A stretch of 64,000 bases of DNA from Brevibacterium siliguriense (GTDB taxonomy: Bacteria > Actinomycetota > Actinomycetes > Actinomycetales > Brevibacteriaceae), in NCBI RefSeq assembly GCF_900105315.1, contig NZ_LT629766.1, positions 434,001 through 498,000 of the forward strand, read 5' to 3'. Both the position numbers and the translations under genes were made by a program. This document shows positions 26,754 through 35,795 of the stretch, piece after piece. Within the stretch, counting starts at the first letter, position 1. Every line of letters starts with the position of its first letter. The notes beneath the pieces were generated by a model. The model saw only the letters and a program-made list of their open reading frames with translations, did not search any database and was not told the DNA's origin.

Positions 26754-27784
26754 TTCGCTGTCTCCTCGGGTGTGGTGGTGTCGACTCCGGCGGCGGGGGT
26801 ATCCGCGGCCGCATCCGGGGTGGCGGCCGCCTCGGCGGTCTGATTCTCTGCGAAGGCGAGCGCTGCTTCGCGCACCCACGCGCCTTCGTCCCAGGCGCGC
26901 TTGCGGTGGCCCAGTCGCTGTTCGTTGCAGGGTCCGTCGCCCTTGACGACAGCCCAGAACTCGTCCCAGTTCGGGGTGGAGAAGTCGTAGTGTCCGCGTT
27001 CTTCGTTCCACTTGAGGTGCTCATCGGGGAACGTCACGCCGAGGCCTTCTGCCTGGGGAACTGACATGTCGACGAACTTCTGGCGCAGCTCATCGTTGGT
27101 GTGGGTCTTGATACCCCAGGCCATCGACTGCTCGGTGTTCGGCGAGTTGTCGTCGGGAGGACCGAACATCATCAGCGCCGGCCACCAGAAACGGTTGACC
27201 GATTCCTGGACCATCTCGCGCTGAGCCTCGGTACCGCGCATCATCGTCATCAGCAGCTCGTAGCCCTGGCGCTGGTGGAAGGACTCTTCCTTGCAGATGC
27301 GGATCATCGCACGGCCGTAGGGGCCGAAGGAGGTCCGGCACAGCGGCACCTGGTTGCAGATGGCCGCGCCGTCGACGAGCCAGCCGATCGTGCCGACATC
27401 GGTGTAGGACAGGGTCGGGTAGTTGAAGATCGAGGAGTACTTCTGCTTGCCGGCGACGAGCTTCTCGGTGAGTTCATTGCGCGTGGCGCCCAGGGTCTCG
27501 GCGGCAGAGTAGAGGTAGAGGCCGTGCCCGGCTTCGTCCTGGACCTTCGCCAGCAGGATCGCCTTGCGGCGCAGGGAGGGTGCGCGGGAGATCCAGTTGC
27601 CTTCGGGCTGCATGCCGATGATCTCCGAGTGCGCGTGCTGTGCGACCTGGCGGATGAGCGTCTTGCGGTAGGCCTCGGGCATCCAGTCCCGGGGTTCGAT
27701 CCGATCCTTGGCCTCGATTGTGGCGTCGAACTGCTCCTGCAGCGCCGCCTCATCGAAGCGGTTGTCGTTCACTTGAGTTGTCAT
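26750..27784 (-). CDS. paaA: PaaA: phenylacetyl-CoA epoxidase catalytic subunit
   Basis: A 344-residue di-iron, ferritin-like monooxygenase subunit that epoxidises the ring of phenylacetyl-CoA. Iron ligands lie in [12 protein letters not shown] and [15 protein letters not shown]. The PaaA signature [16 protein letters not shown] is present. The C-terminus has a 40-residue Ala/Thr/Glu-rich extension. It is the first gene of the leftward paa operon. ATG 27784 has GGAG 5 nt upstream; GTG 27790 is two codons longer. Confidence 0.94.
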   Translation of the reverse strand: MTTQVNDNRFDEAALQEQFDATIEAKDRIEPRDWMPEAYRKTLIRQVAQHAHSEIIGMQPEGNWISRAPSLRRKAILLAKVQDEAGHGLYLYSAAETLGATRNELTEKLVAGKQKYSSIFNYPTLSYTDVGTIGWLVDGAAICNQVPLCRTSFGPYGRAMIRICKEESFHQRQGYELLMTMMRGTEAQREMVQESVNRFWWPALMMFGPPDDNSPNTEQSMAWGIKTHTNDELRQKFVDMSVPQAEGLGVTFPDEHLKWNEERGHYDFSTPNWDEFWAVVKGDGPCNEQRLGHRKRAWDEGAWVREAALAFAENQTAEAAATPDAAADTPAAGVDTTTPEETAK

Positions 27785-27894
27785 GACCACTCCACCCTTG
27801 GATGTGCCCTTGTCAGGACCTGCCTCGGTCAGCGGCTGCCGACCGCATCATCGGTCCGACCATCGTAAGACCTCTGGCCTGAGGGCATCCATTT

Positions 27895-27912
27895 ACTGAC
27901 CATTTGTTCTGT
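27895..27912. promoter_or_regulatory. PaaR operator 1 (paaA side)
   Basis: ACTGACC-ATTT-GTTCTGT, two 7-nt half sites around a 4-nt spacer. The right half matches the complement of the left at five of seven positions. It lies 111 nt upstream of the paaA start and shares half-site length and spacing with three other sites in the window. Confidence 0.6.
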
Positions 27913-28060
27913 ATTGTTGCCACCAGTGTTGCACACCCCGCGTCCCGGTGCAATGCCACCCACGCGAACGGCTTCTATGCGCCCATAATTCGCATACAGA
28001 TGCCACCCGACGCATCTGCCGGACGATGCGCGCGACTCGCAGGCCGAATCGCGCCAGGAC

Positions 28061-28089
28061 TTGACAGCGGCGACGATCGGAACGATATT
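28061..28089 (+). promoter_or_regulatory. Promoter of paaIK
   Basis: A consensus -35 TTGACA (28061-28066) is separated by 17 nt from a -10-like GATATT (28084-28089). Transcription would begin near 28096, inside PaaR operator 2. The repressor would therefore block initiation directly. Confidence 0.7.
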
Positions 28090-28090
28090 T

Positions 28091-28108
28091 ATTGACCAGA
28101 TGGTCGTT
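28091..28108. promoter_or_regulatory. PaaR operator 2 (paaI side)
   Basis: ATTGACC-AGAT-GGTCGTT, the same 7-4-7 geometry as the other sites, with a perfect GACC/GGTC core. It overlaps the predicted transcription start of paaI. Confidence 0.65.
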
Positions 28109-28220
28109 TATTCTCCGGCGGGCTGGATCGCAGGGGACCTTTCACCGTCGTCCAAGCGCAATGGCGCCGGCACTTCCCGTGCTTCAGCGCCCGAAACCGC
28201 GACTCGAGGAGGAGCCGAAT

Positions 28221-28694
28221 ATGGGACAACCCGCCCACGATACGACGACCGCGGAGTCGGAGACCTCGAACGACCCCTCCCCCACCGAGGCGGCCCCCGA
28301 GCTCACCGGTGCGGCCGCGATGTTCGCCAATGACCGCGCCTCCCAGCATCTGGGCATCACCGTGGATGACCACGGGCCCGGGTGGGCGCAGTGCTCGATG
28401 ACGGTCAGCGAGATCATGACCAACGGCCACGACATCACCCACGGCGGCTACGTCTTCCTCTTCGCCGACACCACCTTCGCAATGGCCTGCAACTATCCCG
28501 GTTCGATCACCGTCGCCTCCGGCGGAGACATCGACTTCCTCAAGCCCACGCACCTTGGAGACGAGCTCGTCGCCCGCGCCCACGAGGTCGTCAAGCAGGG
28601 CCGCTCGGGCATCTACGACGTCACCGTCACCCGCGGCGACGACATCATCGCCACCTACCGCGGCCGCTCCCGCACGCTGCCCGCCCGCAAGTAG
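28221..28694 (+). CDS. paaI: PaaI: phenylacetate-pathway acyl-CoA thioesterase
   Basis: A 157-residue hotdog-fold thioesterase. The catalytic region is NGHDITHGGYVFLFADTTFAMA, with Asn, Gly and Asp placed as in PaaI, and ASGGDIDFLKPTHLGDEL follows. It rescues CoA from dead-end ring-hydroxylated or epoxide CoA esters. The first 40 residues are an acidic Thr/Ser/Glu-rich tail. ATG 28221 follows GAGGAGGAG. It is the first gene of the rightward paaI-paaK-paaR group. Confidence 0.9.
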   Translation: MGQPAHDTTTAESETSNDPSPTEAAPELTGAAAMFANDRASQHLGITVDDHGPGWAQCSMTVSEIMTNGHDITHGGYVFLFADTTFAMACNYPGSITVASGGDIDFLKPTHLGDELVARAHEVVKQGRSGIYDVTVTRGDDIIATYRGRSRTLPARK

Positions 28695-28817
28695 AACCGC
28701 CGCACCCGACCGAACCGAACCCCACCGAACCACCCGTCGACGACCGGACACCGAAGAACGGTGGACCACCTCGGCGGTTTTTGGATCTGACACACAGAAG
28801 AGATTCGCAAGGAGACG

Positions 28818-30116
28818 ATGATGACTGAGACCGACCTCGACGCCGGCGAACGGATGAGCCTGGACGAGCTGCGCTCCGACCAGCTGAAGAACCTCAAGAC
28901 GACGGTGACCTCGGTGTACGAACGAGTGCCGTTCTACCGGAAGGCCTTCGACGACCTCGGCGTCACCCCCGCAGACATCACCAGCCTCGAGGACATTGCG
29001 AAGCTGCCATTCACGACGAAGCAGGATCTGCGCGACAACTACCCGTTCGGACTCTTCGCCGTCCCGCAGGAGCAGGTCGCTCGCATCCACGCATCCTCGG
29101 GCACGACGGGATTGCCGACGGTCGTCGGATACACGATGGGCGATCTCGATCGATGGGGCGGCCTCATCGCGCGGTCCATCCTCGGTGCCGGCGGCAAGCG
29201 AGGGCAGATGATGCACAATGCCTACGGCTACGGCCTGTTCACCGGTGGCCTCGGCGTCCATGGCGCCGAACGCCACGGGTTCACCGTCGTCCCGATCTCC
29301 GGCGGTCAGACCCCGCGTCAGGTGCAGCTCATCCAGGACTTCAAGCCGGACATCATCACGGCCACCCCGACCTATCTGCTCACCATCCTCGACGAATTCC
29401 ACAAGCAGGGCATCGACCCGACTTCGACGAGCCTGAAGACCGCGATCTGCGGCGCCGAGCCGTGGACGGACGAGATGCGCAAGGAGATCGAGAGCTCCTT
29501 CAACATCAACGCCGTCGACATCTACGGCCTCTCCGAGGTCATGGGACCCGGCGTGGCCTGCGAGTCCGCAGTGACGAAGGACGGCCCGACGATCTGGGAG
29601 GACCACTTCTACCCGGAGATCGTCGACCCCTTCACCGGCGAGGTGCTGCCCGACGGCGAGGAAGGCGAACTCGTCTTCACCTCGCTGACGAAGGAAGCGC
29701 TGCCGATCATCCGCTACCGCACGCACGATCTTGCCACCCTGCTGCCGGGCACCGCGCGCCCGAACTTCCGCCGGATCTCGCGCATCACCGGCCGCTCCGA
29801 TGACCTCATGATCATCCGCGGCGTCAACGTCTACCCCGCGAACGTCGAGACCGTGCTCTTCGAGTTCGCACCCCTGAGCCCGCACTTCCAGCTCGTCCTC
29901 ACCCGCCCGGGTCGGATGGATGAGATGAGCGTTGAGGTCGAGGCCCGCGAAGGCGTCGGCGCCGTCGAGCTCGAGGGCCTCGACAAGCTCGTGGCCGCCC
30001 GGATCAAGGAGCGCCTCGGCGTCTCCTGCACCATCGACATCAAGATGCCCGGCGACCTGCCGCGCTCGGTGGGCAAGATGAAGCGCATCATCGACCGTCG
30101 CGAAGGCGTGCGCTGA
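28818..30116 (+). CDS. paaK: PaaK: phenylacetate-CoA ligase
   Basis: A 432-residue AMP-forming acyl-CoA ligase. Motifs: HASSGTTGLPTVVGYT (phosphate loop), YGLSEVMGPGVA, ELVFTSLTKEALPIIRYRTHD, and GRSDDLMIIRGVNVYP, then GKMKRIIDRR at the C-terminus. It activates phenylacetate to phenylacetyl-CoA, the first step of the pathway. Start ATG 28818 or 28821, behind AAGGAGAC. The 123-nt gap after paaI contains a GGCGGTTTTT run that may weakly terminate. Confidence 0.95.
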   Translation: MMTETDLDAGERMSLDELRSDQLKNLKTTVTSVYERVPFYRKAFDDLGVTPADITSLEDIAKLPFTTKQDLRDNYPFGLFAVPQEQVARIHASSGTTGLPTVVGYTMGDLDRWGGLIARSILGAGGKRGQMMHNAYGYGLFTGGLGVHGAERHGFTVVPISGGQTPRQVQLIQDFKPDIITATPTYLLTILDEFHKQGIDPTSTSLKTAICGAEPWTDEMRKEIESSFNINAVDIYGLSEVMGPGVACESAVTKDGPTIWEDHFYPEIVDPFTGEVLPDGEEGELVFTSLTKEALPIIRYRTHDLATLLPGTARPNFRRISRITGRSDDLMIIRGVNVYPANVETVLFEFAPLSPHFQLVLTRPGRMDEMSVEVEAREGVGAVELEGLDKLVAARIKERLGVSCTIDIKMPGDLPRSVGKMKRIIDRREGVR

Positions 30117-30217
30117 GATGAGGCGCCGGGCATGCGCTGCAGCGACTCCGCGGACGTGTGCCGAGGTGAGTGCTGTGACCTGGGTCGCGGCACTCACCGA
30201 GGCAGCCGATTAGACTG

Positions 30218-30880
30218 ATGCGCATGCCCGAATCGTCCTCACCCGCGTCGACAGCCCCTGACTCGACGACCCCAGCCGAGGCGACTGCCCCCAAACGCTC
30301 CCGCCGCGGCCGTCCCGGCTACGACCGGGAGACCTTGATCAACAAGGCCACGGAGGTCTTCGTCTCCCGCGGCTATGACGGCACCTCGATGGACACGGTC
30401 GCCCGTGAACTCGGCATCACGAAGTCAGCGATCTACCACCATGTGACATCGAAGGAAGAACTGCTGCACCTGGCGATCAGCCGCGGGATCCGCGCGCTCG
30501 ATTCCGCGGTGGAGACCGAGAGTCTGCGGGAGAACGTCACCGCACTCGAGCGCCTGCAGCTGGCCGTACGCGCCAGCGTGGTCATCCTCATCGAATACCA
30601 CCATTCGGTGACGCTGCTGCTGCGCGTGCGCGGAAACTCGCCCTTGGAGCGCGACGCCCTCGAGGCCCGCCGAAACATCGACGCGAAGGTCCGTGCGCTC
30701 GTCGAGAACGCCATCGCCGAGGGCGGCCTGCGCTCGGACTTCACCCCGGGGCTCATCACGCGCCTGCTCTTCGGCATGGTCAACTCGATCACCGAGTGGT
30801 ACCGGCCCAGCTATCCCGTCGACCCCGACACCATCGCCGAGGCGGTCACGACGATGGCCTTCCAGGGCCTGGAGGCCTGA
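30218..30880 (+). CDS. paaR: PaaR: TetR-family repressor of phenylacetate catabolism
   Basis: A 220-residue TetR regulator. The helix-turn-helix is ATEVFVSRGYDGTSMDTVARE followed by LGITKSAIYHHVTSKEELL (about residues 44-85). The N-terminus carries a Ser/Thr/Pro-rich tail and a basic patch KRSRRGRPG. It lies 101 nt behind paaK. Family knowledge: PaaR in actinobacteria and Thermus represses paa genes and is released by phenylacetyl-CoA. The 7-4-7 operators in this window are its probable targets (inference). It converges with another TetR gene only 15 nt away. Confidence 0.85.
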   Translation: MRMPESSSPASTAPDSTTPAEATAPKRSRRGRPGYDRETLINKATEVFVSRGYDGTSMDTVARELGITKSAIYHHVTSKEELLHLAISRGIRALDSAVETESLRENVTALERLQLAVRASVVILIEYHHSVTLLLRVRGNSPLERDALEARRNIDAKVRALVENAIAEGGLRSDFTPGLITRLLFGMVNSITEWYRPSYPVDPDTIAEAVTTMAFQGLEA

Positions 30881-30895
30881 TCGCCCCTCGGCACC

Positions 30896-31537
30896 TCAGC
30901 CGAGATCGAAGCCGAGCGCCGACATCCCGGCGGCGACGACCCACTCCAACGTCCCGTCCATCTGGGCCAGCAGCTCCTCGCGCGGCGGTTCGTAGCCGCT
31001 GATCACCCAGTCGACGACGAGCTGGATCCCCGCACCGACGAGCACATTGCCGAGGATGCGCCGCTTCTCGTCGGTGGCCATGAGCCCGGGCACCGACGCG
31101 GCCAGGCGGTCGACCAACTCGCCGCCGATCAACCGCCCGTGCCGACGGTAGAGCTCGTCGACCCGTGTGCTGACTCCGAGCACCTCGAAGAGGTGCACAC
31201 GCGCCCTCACCGGATCGGCCTGGGCCCAGCCGAGGAATGCGGCGATGAAGCCGCGCAGCATCTCGGGCGCGCTGTCCCCACTGCCGGCGAGGACCGTCGC
31301 GCGCAGATCAGCGACAACGCGCTCGTAGACGACGCAGAGCAGTTCTTCGAGCGTGGCGAACGATTCGTAGAAGTAGCGCTTATTGAGTCCAGCTTCCGCG
31401 CAGACCGCTCCGACGGTCGTTGCCCGGTACCCCTGGGTGCCGAAGAGGGAGAGTCCGGCCGCGATGATCTGTTCGCGGCGAGCGTTGACGCGCTCGGCGG
31501 CACTGCTGCCAGCATACGGTCGCCCCTCATCACTCAC
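30896..31537 (-). CDS. TetR-family regulator divergent from glpD
   Basis: A 213-residue TetR regulator. DNA-binding region: RREQIIAAGLSLFGTQGYRA, TTVGAVCAEAGLNKRYFYESF. GTG 31537 is the start. An upstream extension to 31720 would run into glpD and has no ribosome binding site. It is divergent from the glpD-alkyl-DHAP-synthase-like-lipid-kinase operon, with a perfect palindrome between them, so it likely controls that operon and itself (inference). The same arrangement exists, as I recall, at Rv2249c-Rv2252 in M. tuberculosis. Confidence 0.82.
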   Translation of the reverse strand: MSDEGRPYAGSSAAERVNARREQIIAAGLSLFGTQGYRATTVGAVCAEAGLNKRYFYESFATLEELLCVVYERVVADLRATVLAGSGDSAPEMLRGFIAAFLGWAQADPVRARVHLFEVLGVSTRVDELYRRHGRLIGGELVDRLAASVPGLMATDEKRRILGNVLVGAGIQLVVDWVISGYEPPREELLAQMDGTLEWVVAAGMSALGFDLG

Positions 31538-31573
31538 ACTGTGATCTTGACAACATCGGAGCGCGATTGCAAA

Positions 31574-31593
31574 CTGGTACGCACTCGTACCAG
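31574..31593. promoter_or_regulatory. TetR operator in front of glpD
   Basis: A perfect inverted repeat with arms CTGGTAC and GTACCAG around the 6-nt spacer GCACTC. It lies 11 nt upstream of the glpD start and 36 nt from the TetR start. A small palindrome TCACACTGTGA (31534-31544) covers the TetR start codon. Confidence 0.65.
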
Positions 31594-31604
31594 AAAGGTT
31601 TCCA

Positions 31605-33164
31605 ATGGATTCCACGGCTTCAGGAGACTCCGCGCTCAATGCCGCTCGCCGTGAGCGGGAACTGGCAGACCTCATCGCCGGCGGCAAGGTCGACCTCGCC
31701 GTCATCGGCGGCGGGTTCACCGGCGCAGGAGTCGCCCTCGACGCGACGACGCGCGGACTCAGCGTCGCCCTCGTCGAACGCGGCGACCTCGCCTCGGGAA
31801 CCAGCAGCTGGAGCTCGAAGCTCGCCCACGGCGGATTGCGCTACCTCGCGAAGGGCGATATCGGGATCGCGTGGGAATCGGCCGTCGAACGCGGCCGGCT
31901 GATGAAGAACATCGCCCCGCACCTCATCCGGCCGCTGCCTATGGTCTTCCCGCTGCATCCGGCGATCGGCCGCATCGAGGCCACGGTGACGAGCACCGGC
32001 TTCCACGCCGGCGATGTCCTGCGGATGCTCGCACGCACCCCGAAGGCCCTCCTTCCGCATCCCCGCCGGATCTCGGCCGCCTCGGTCCACCGGTTCGCCC
32101 CGACCACCGATCCCGCAGGTCTGCGCGGTGGACTGCTCAGCTGGGACGGTCAGCTCATCGACGACGCCCGGCTCGTCGTCGCGCTGGCCCGGACGGCCGC
32201 CCAGCACGGTGCCGACATCCTCACCTACACCGAGGCGACCGCCATCGAACCCGGCCACGTGCACGTGCGGGACCGCCTCACCGGAGACGAACACACCATC
32301 GGCGCCAAGCAGATCGTCAACGCCGCCGGGGTCTGGTCCGACACACTCGCAGGCGACGTCGAGCTGGCCCCCAGCAAGGGGTCGCACATCCTCGTGCCTG
32401 CCGCCCGTCTGGGCCATCCGCGGGCCGCGATCACCGCGCCGGTGCCCGGTCACTTCGGCCGCTATGTCTTCGCCGTCCCATGGCACAACGGCCTGGTCAT
32501 GATCGGCCTCACCGACGATCCGCACCACGGTCCGATTCCGGAACGCGACCATCCCGACGGCGACGAGGCGGCGTTCCTCCTCGACACGATCAACGCCGTT
32601 CTCGAAGACAAGCTGACCACTGACGACATCGTCGGCGGCTACTCCGGCTTCCGCCCGCTGATCAAGAGCAGCGGCGCGTCCAGCAGCGCCGACCTCTCCC
32701 GCAAGCACGCCCTGCTGCGGGACTCGCAGACCGGGGCGCTGACGATCGTCGGCGGTAAACTCACTACCTACCGGCGCATGGCCGAGGACGCCGTCGATGC
32801 CGTGGTCGAAGCCGGCGGACTGCAGGCCGGACCGTGCCGGACCACGGAACTCGGACTCGTCGGCAAGGGCACCCCCGCGCCCGGCCTGCCCGACCGCCTG
32901 GTCACCGCCTTCGGAACCGAGGCCGCGAAAGTGGCCGCCTACGGTGAGGCCGATCCATCGCTCAACGAACCCGTACGCGAGGGGATCCCGCTGACCGGGG
33001 CAGAGGTCCGCTTCGCCGTCGAGCACGAACTGGCGCTCACGGTCGAGGACGTCATCGACCGACGGACCCGCTGGGGCCTCGTCGACGCCGATCGCGCCGA
33101 ACTCTACGACGCAGTGGTTCGGCTTGCGCCGGAGCTCAACACCGATTCACGACACGAAGGATGA
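31605..33164 (+). CDS. glpD: FAD-dependent glycerol-3-phosphate dehydrogenase (GlpD type)
   Basis: A 519-residue membrane-associated flavoenzyme that oxidises sn-glycerol-3-phosphate to DHAP, passing electrons to quinone. FAD-binding GGGFTGAGVALDATTRG (about 36-52) and the family signature SSWSSKLAHGGLRYL are clear. VGGKLTTYRRMAEDAVD marks the end of the DAO domain, and a C-terminal helical domain follows. No glycerol kinase or uptake facilitator is adjacent. Its stop overlaps the next gene (ATGA), implying a lipid-related role in this operon rather than simple glycerol use (inference). Confidence 0.9.
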   Translation: MDSTASGDSALNAARRERELADLIAGGKVDLAVIGGGFTGAGVALDATTRGLSVALVERGDLASGTSSWSSKLAHGGLRYLAKGDIGIAWESAVERGRLMKNIAPHLIRPLPMVFPLHPAIGRIEATVTSTGFHAGDVLRMLARTPKALLPHPRRISAASVHRFAPTTDPAGLRGGLLSWDGQLIDDARLVVALARTAAQHGADILTYTEATAIEPGHVHVRDRLTGDEHTIGAKQIVNAAGVWSDTLAGDVELAPSKGSHILVPAARLGHPRAAITAPVPGHFGRYVFAVPWHNGLVMIGLTDDPHHGPIPERDHPDGDEAAFLLDTINAVLEDKLTTDDIVGGYSGFRPLIKSSGASSSADLSRKHALLRDSQTGALTIVGGKLTTYRRMAEDAVDAVVEAGGLQAGPCRTTELGLVGKGTPAPGLPDRLVTAFGTEAAKVAAYGEADPSLNEPVREGIPLTGAEVRFAVEHELALTVEDVIDRRTRWGLVDADRAELYDAVVRLAPELNTDSRHEG

Positions 33165-34822
33165 CGAACATGGGCAATACTCAACCGCGGATGCGCTGGT
33201 GGGGCTGGGGCGAGGACGGCAACGACGGCCCCGTCAAACCCGGCGCGAAGGTGATCCTGAGCAAGCACTGCGGCTGGCCCGCCGGCGTCGACAGGCCGCA
33301 TGTGGCGCTCGAGGATGTCGCACTGCCCGAATCGGGACTCACCGTTGGGGTGCGCGCCCGCCTCGCCGACACCGTGGGCGAGGAGTTCGTCCGCGATGAT
33401 CGCGCGACCCGCGTCTCCCATGCCGCCGGACGCAGCATGCCGGACCTCATCCGCCTCCGCAGCGGACAGCTGTCCCACGCTCCCGATGCGGTGCTCTACC
33501 CCGCCTCTGCCGCCGAGATGGACGCTCTCCTGGCGGTGTGCGCCGAGGAATCCGTGGCGGTCGTCCCCTTCGGCGGCGGCACCAGCGTCGTCGGCGGCAT
33601 CGATGCCGTGCGCGGCGAGTTCGCGGCGGTCGTGAGCATCAGCCTGGCCCGCCTCGACAGTATCATCGACATCGACGAGGAGTCGCTGACGGCCACCGTC
33701 CAAGCCGGAGTCTTCGGTCCCGACCTGGAGGATGCCCTGCAGCCTCGCGGCTTCACCCTCGCCCACTACCCGCAGTCCTTCGAGTTCAGCACCGTCGGCG
33801 GTTGGGTCGCCACCCGCTCTGCCGGTCAGCAGTCGACCGGGTACGGGCGCATCGATGAGAACGTCGACGGCCTGCGCTGCTCGACCCCGAGCGGACCGGT
33901 CGAACTGCGCACAACCCCGGCGACCGCAGCCGGACCGAACCCGCGCCAGCTGTTCGTCGGGTCCGAAGGAACGCTGGGCATCATCACCGAGGCGACCCTG
34001 CGGATCCGCCGCGTGCCGAAGGCCGTTCAGGCCGATTCGTGGTTCTTCCCGGACTTCGCCTCGGGCACCGCTGCGCTGCGGGAGATGGAGCAGTCGGGTC
34101 TCCACCTAGACATCGCGCGTCTCTCGGATGTCAATGAGACTGCGTTCGGACTCGCGCAGCTCGGCAGCGAGCTGCAGCGCAAGGGCGTTCTCGCCTATCT
34201 GCGCGCCCGCGGCTTCACGACTCCCTGCCTCCTCGTCGTCCGCTACGACGGCGCGGCCTCCGATGTGCGCTCGCGTCGGTCCCAAGGCCGTTCGATCGTG
34301 CGCAGGCACAAGGGCGTCAACCTCGGCGCGGTTCCGGAGACCTCGTGGGAGAAGCACCGCTTCTCGACTCCGTACCTGCGCGATCAGCTGCTGCGAGAGG
34401 GAATGATCGTCGAGACGATGGAGACTTCGGCCCCGTGGTCGAAGGTGAATGACCTCCACGGCACGATCAGCGCCGGAATCGAGAAAGCGATGGCCGAGCG
34501 CGGCACTCCTGCATTCGTGCTCTGCCACGTCTCGCATCTCTACGCCACCGGCTGTTCGCTGTATTACACGGTCTTCGCCAAGCAGGAGGTCGGGGCGGAG
34601 ATCACGCAGTGGAAGGCGCTGAAGTCGGCGGCCAGTGACGCCATCGTCGCCGGCGGCGGCACGATCACCCACCACCACGCCGTCGGCACCGATCATGCCC
34701 CGTGGCTGCCGGCGGAGACCGGCGGGCTGTGGCTGCGGATGCTGCGTGCAGCCAAGGCCGAGGTCGACCCGAAGGGCATCATGAATCCCGGCAAGCTGAT
34801 GAACGGACCGGATCGACTGTGA
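33161..34822 (+). CDS. Alkyldihydroxyacetonephosphate synthase-like FAD enzyme
   Basis: A 553-residue VAO/PCMH-family flavoprotein resembling alkyl-DHAP synthase. The N-terminus MRWWGWG is shared with that family. The FAD loop is PFGGGTSVVGG and the second FAD region HYPQSFEFSTVGGWVATRSAGQQS. Near the C-terminus THHHAVGTDH resembles the catalytic His cluster of the eukaryotic enzyme, and CSLYYTVF precedes it. The true enzyme swaps a fatty acid for a fatty alcohol on acyl-DHAP to make ether lipid. Actual chemistry here is unproven; other aryl/alkyl ether or D-lactate-type oxidation is possible. Overlaps glpD and the lipid kinase by 4 nt each. Confidence 0.8.
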   Translation: MTNMGNTQPRMRWWGWGEDGNDGPVKPGAKVILSKHCGWPAGVDRPHVALEDVALPESGLTVGVRARLADTVGEEFVRDDRATRVSHAAGRSMPDLIRLRSGQLSHAPDAVLYPASAAEMDALLAVCAEESVAVVPFGGGTSVVGGIDAVRGEFAAVVSISLARLDSIIDIDEESLTATVQAGVFGPDLEDALQPRGFTLAHYPQSFEFSTVGGWVATRSAGQQSTGYGRIDENVDGLRCSTPSGPVELRTTPATAAGPNPRQLFVGSEGTLGIITEATLRIRRVPKAVQADSWFFPDFASGTAALREMEQSGLHLDIARLSDVNETAFGLAQLGSELQRKGVLAYLRARGFTTPCLLVVRYDGAASDVRSRRSQGRSIVRRHKGVNLGAVPETSWEKHRFSTPYLRDQLLREGMIVETMETSAPWSKVNDLHGTISAGIEKAMAERGTPAFVLCHVSHLYATGCSLYYTVFAKQEVGAEITQWKALKSAASDAIVAGGGTITHHHAVGTDHAPWLPAETGGLWLRMLRAAKAEVDPKGIMNPGKLMNGPDRL

Positions 34823-35784
34823 GCGGCATCGAAGACAAGGGCGCCTTCGGCACGGATTCCACAGACCGGGGCTCTGCACGGCCGGTCGCCGATCCGGCGG
34901 TCGTGCCCGTGATCCTCAATCCCACGGCACGGCGCGGAGCGGTGCTCAGACGAATCGATCCGCTCGTCCATGCCTTCGCCGCACACGGTCTCGAGGCGCG
35001 GCTTGTCAGAAGCACGAGCGAGGAACATGCGAAGGAGCTCGCCGCGACGTTCGCCGCCGAGGGCGCCAAGGTCGTCGGTGCGCTCGGCGGTGACGGGATG
35101 GCGCGTACAGTCGCCGCCGGCCTCGTCGATACGGACACGGCACTGGGCGTCATCGCCGGTGGCCGCGGCAATGACCTCATCGGCAAACTCCGCATCCCGA
35201 AAGGCGTCGAAGAGGCTGTGGCCACGATCGCCGACGGCCGCGATCGAGTGATCGACGTGCTCGACCTCGATGGCACGATCAGCCTCGGCAACGTCTGCCT
35301 CGGTCTCGACTCGACCGTCCAGCGGCATGCGAACTCGACCAGGGTCGTCCGGGGCCATTGGGTGTACCTGTACGGGATCCTGCGTGCGATCCTGCCGCCG
35401 AGGAGCATCGACCTCGAGCTGACAGTCGACGGACAGCGCCTCGACTTCCGGGGCCTGACCGCGGGGTTCGCGAATTCCGGCCGCTACGGGGGCGGGCTCA
35501 CGCTCTCCCCCGAGGCGGCGATCGATGACGGACTCATCGACGTCGTCCTCCTGGGGGAGGCGTGGCTGCCGAAGCTCGCCGTCGAGCTCGTCGCGTTCAT
35601 GTCCGGCAGGCACGACCGCCACCCGCACATTCATTTCAGCCGAACTCGCGAGATCGGCATCGACACTCCTGCCGGTGCCGATCCGATCGAGATCGTCGCC
35701 GACGGCGACGCGGTCTGGCAGACCCCGGCGACCGTGACGATTCGTCCGTCCGCACTGAAGGTGAGGGTTCCTCAGGCCTCCTGA
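34819..35784 (+). CDS. Diacylglycerol kinase-family lipid kinase
   Basis: A 321-residue DAGK-catalytic-domain protein. The nucleotide-binding motif is ALGGDGMARTVAAGL, with VILNPTARRG at the start of the domain and IAGGRGNDLIGKL following. The C-terminal beta domain includes SGRYGGGLTLSPEA and IDDGLIDVVLL. It is likely to phosphorylate diacylglycerol or another amphiphile at the membrane. GTG 34819 overlaps the preceding stop as GTGA. The first 30 residues are a polar tail. The M. tuberculosis counterpart in the same gene order (Rv2252) is a lipid kinase linked to phosphatidylinositol mannoside synthesis, from memory. Confidence 0.88.
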   Translation: MSGIEDKGAFGTDSTDRGSARPVADPAVVPVILNPTARRGAVLRRIDPLVHAFAAHGLEARLVRSTSEEHAKELAATFAAEGAKVVGALGGDGMARTVAAGLVDTDTALGVIAGGRGNDLIGKLRIPKGVEEAVATIADGRDRVIDVLDLDGTISLGNVCLGLDSTVQRHANSTRVVRGHWVYLYGILRAILPPRSIDLELTVDGQRLDFRGLTAGFANSGRYGGGLTLSPEAAIDDGLIDVVLLGEAWLPKLAVELVAFMSGRHDRHPHIHFSRTREIGIDTPAGADPIEIVADGDAVWQTPATVTIRPSALKVRVPQAS

Positions 35785-35795
35785 GCGACGGGACC

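Larger units (their letters stand above)
27785..28220. other. 436-bp paaA/paaI divergent regulatory region
   Basis: No gene is evident. It carries two PaaR-type operators (27895-27912 and 28091-28108) and a near-consensus promoter for paaI, given separately. The middle (27920-28060) shows no strong repeat. I could not find a convincing -35/-10 pair for paaA on the minus strand. Confidence 0.6.

Noticed and set aside
28695..28817. Long-range stem AACCGCCG / CGGCGGTT followed by T-run between paaI and paaK
   Set aside because: The 69-nt loop makes a stable terminator unlikely. I leave it only as a note under paaK.
28089..30197. 702-codon open frame on the - strand
   Set aside because: It is antisense to paaI and paaK, whose motifs are unmistakable. 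Its protein is an Asp/Arg/Gly-rich shadow.
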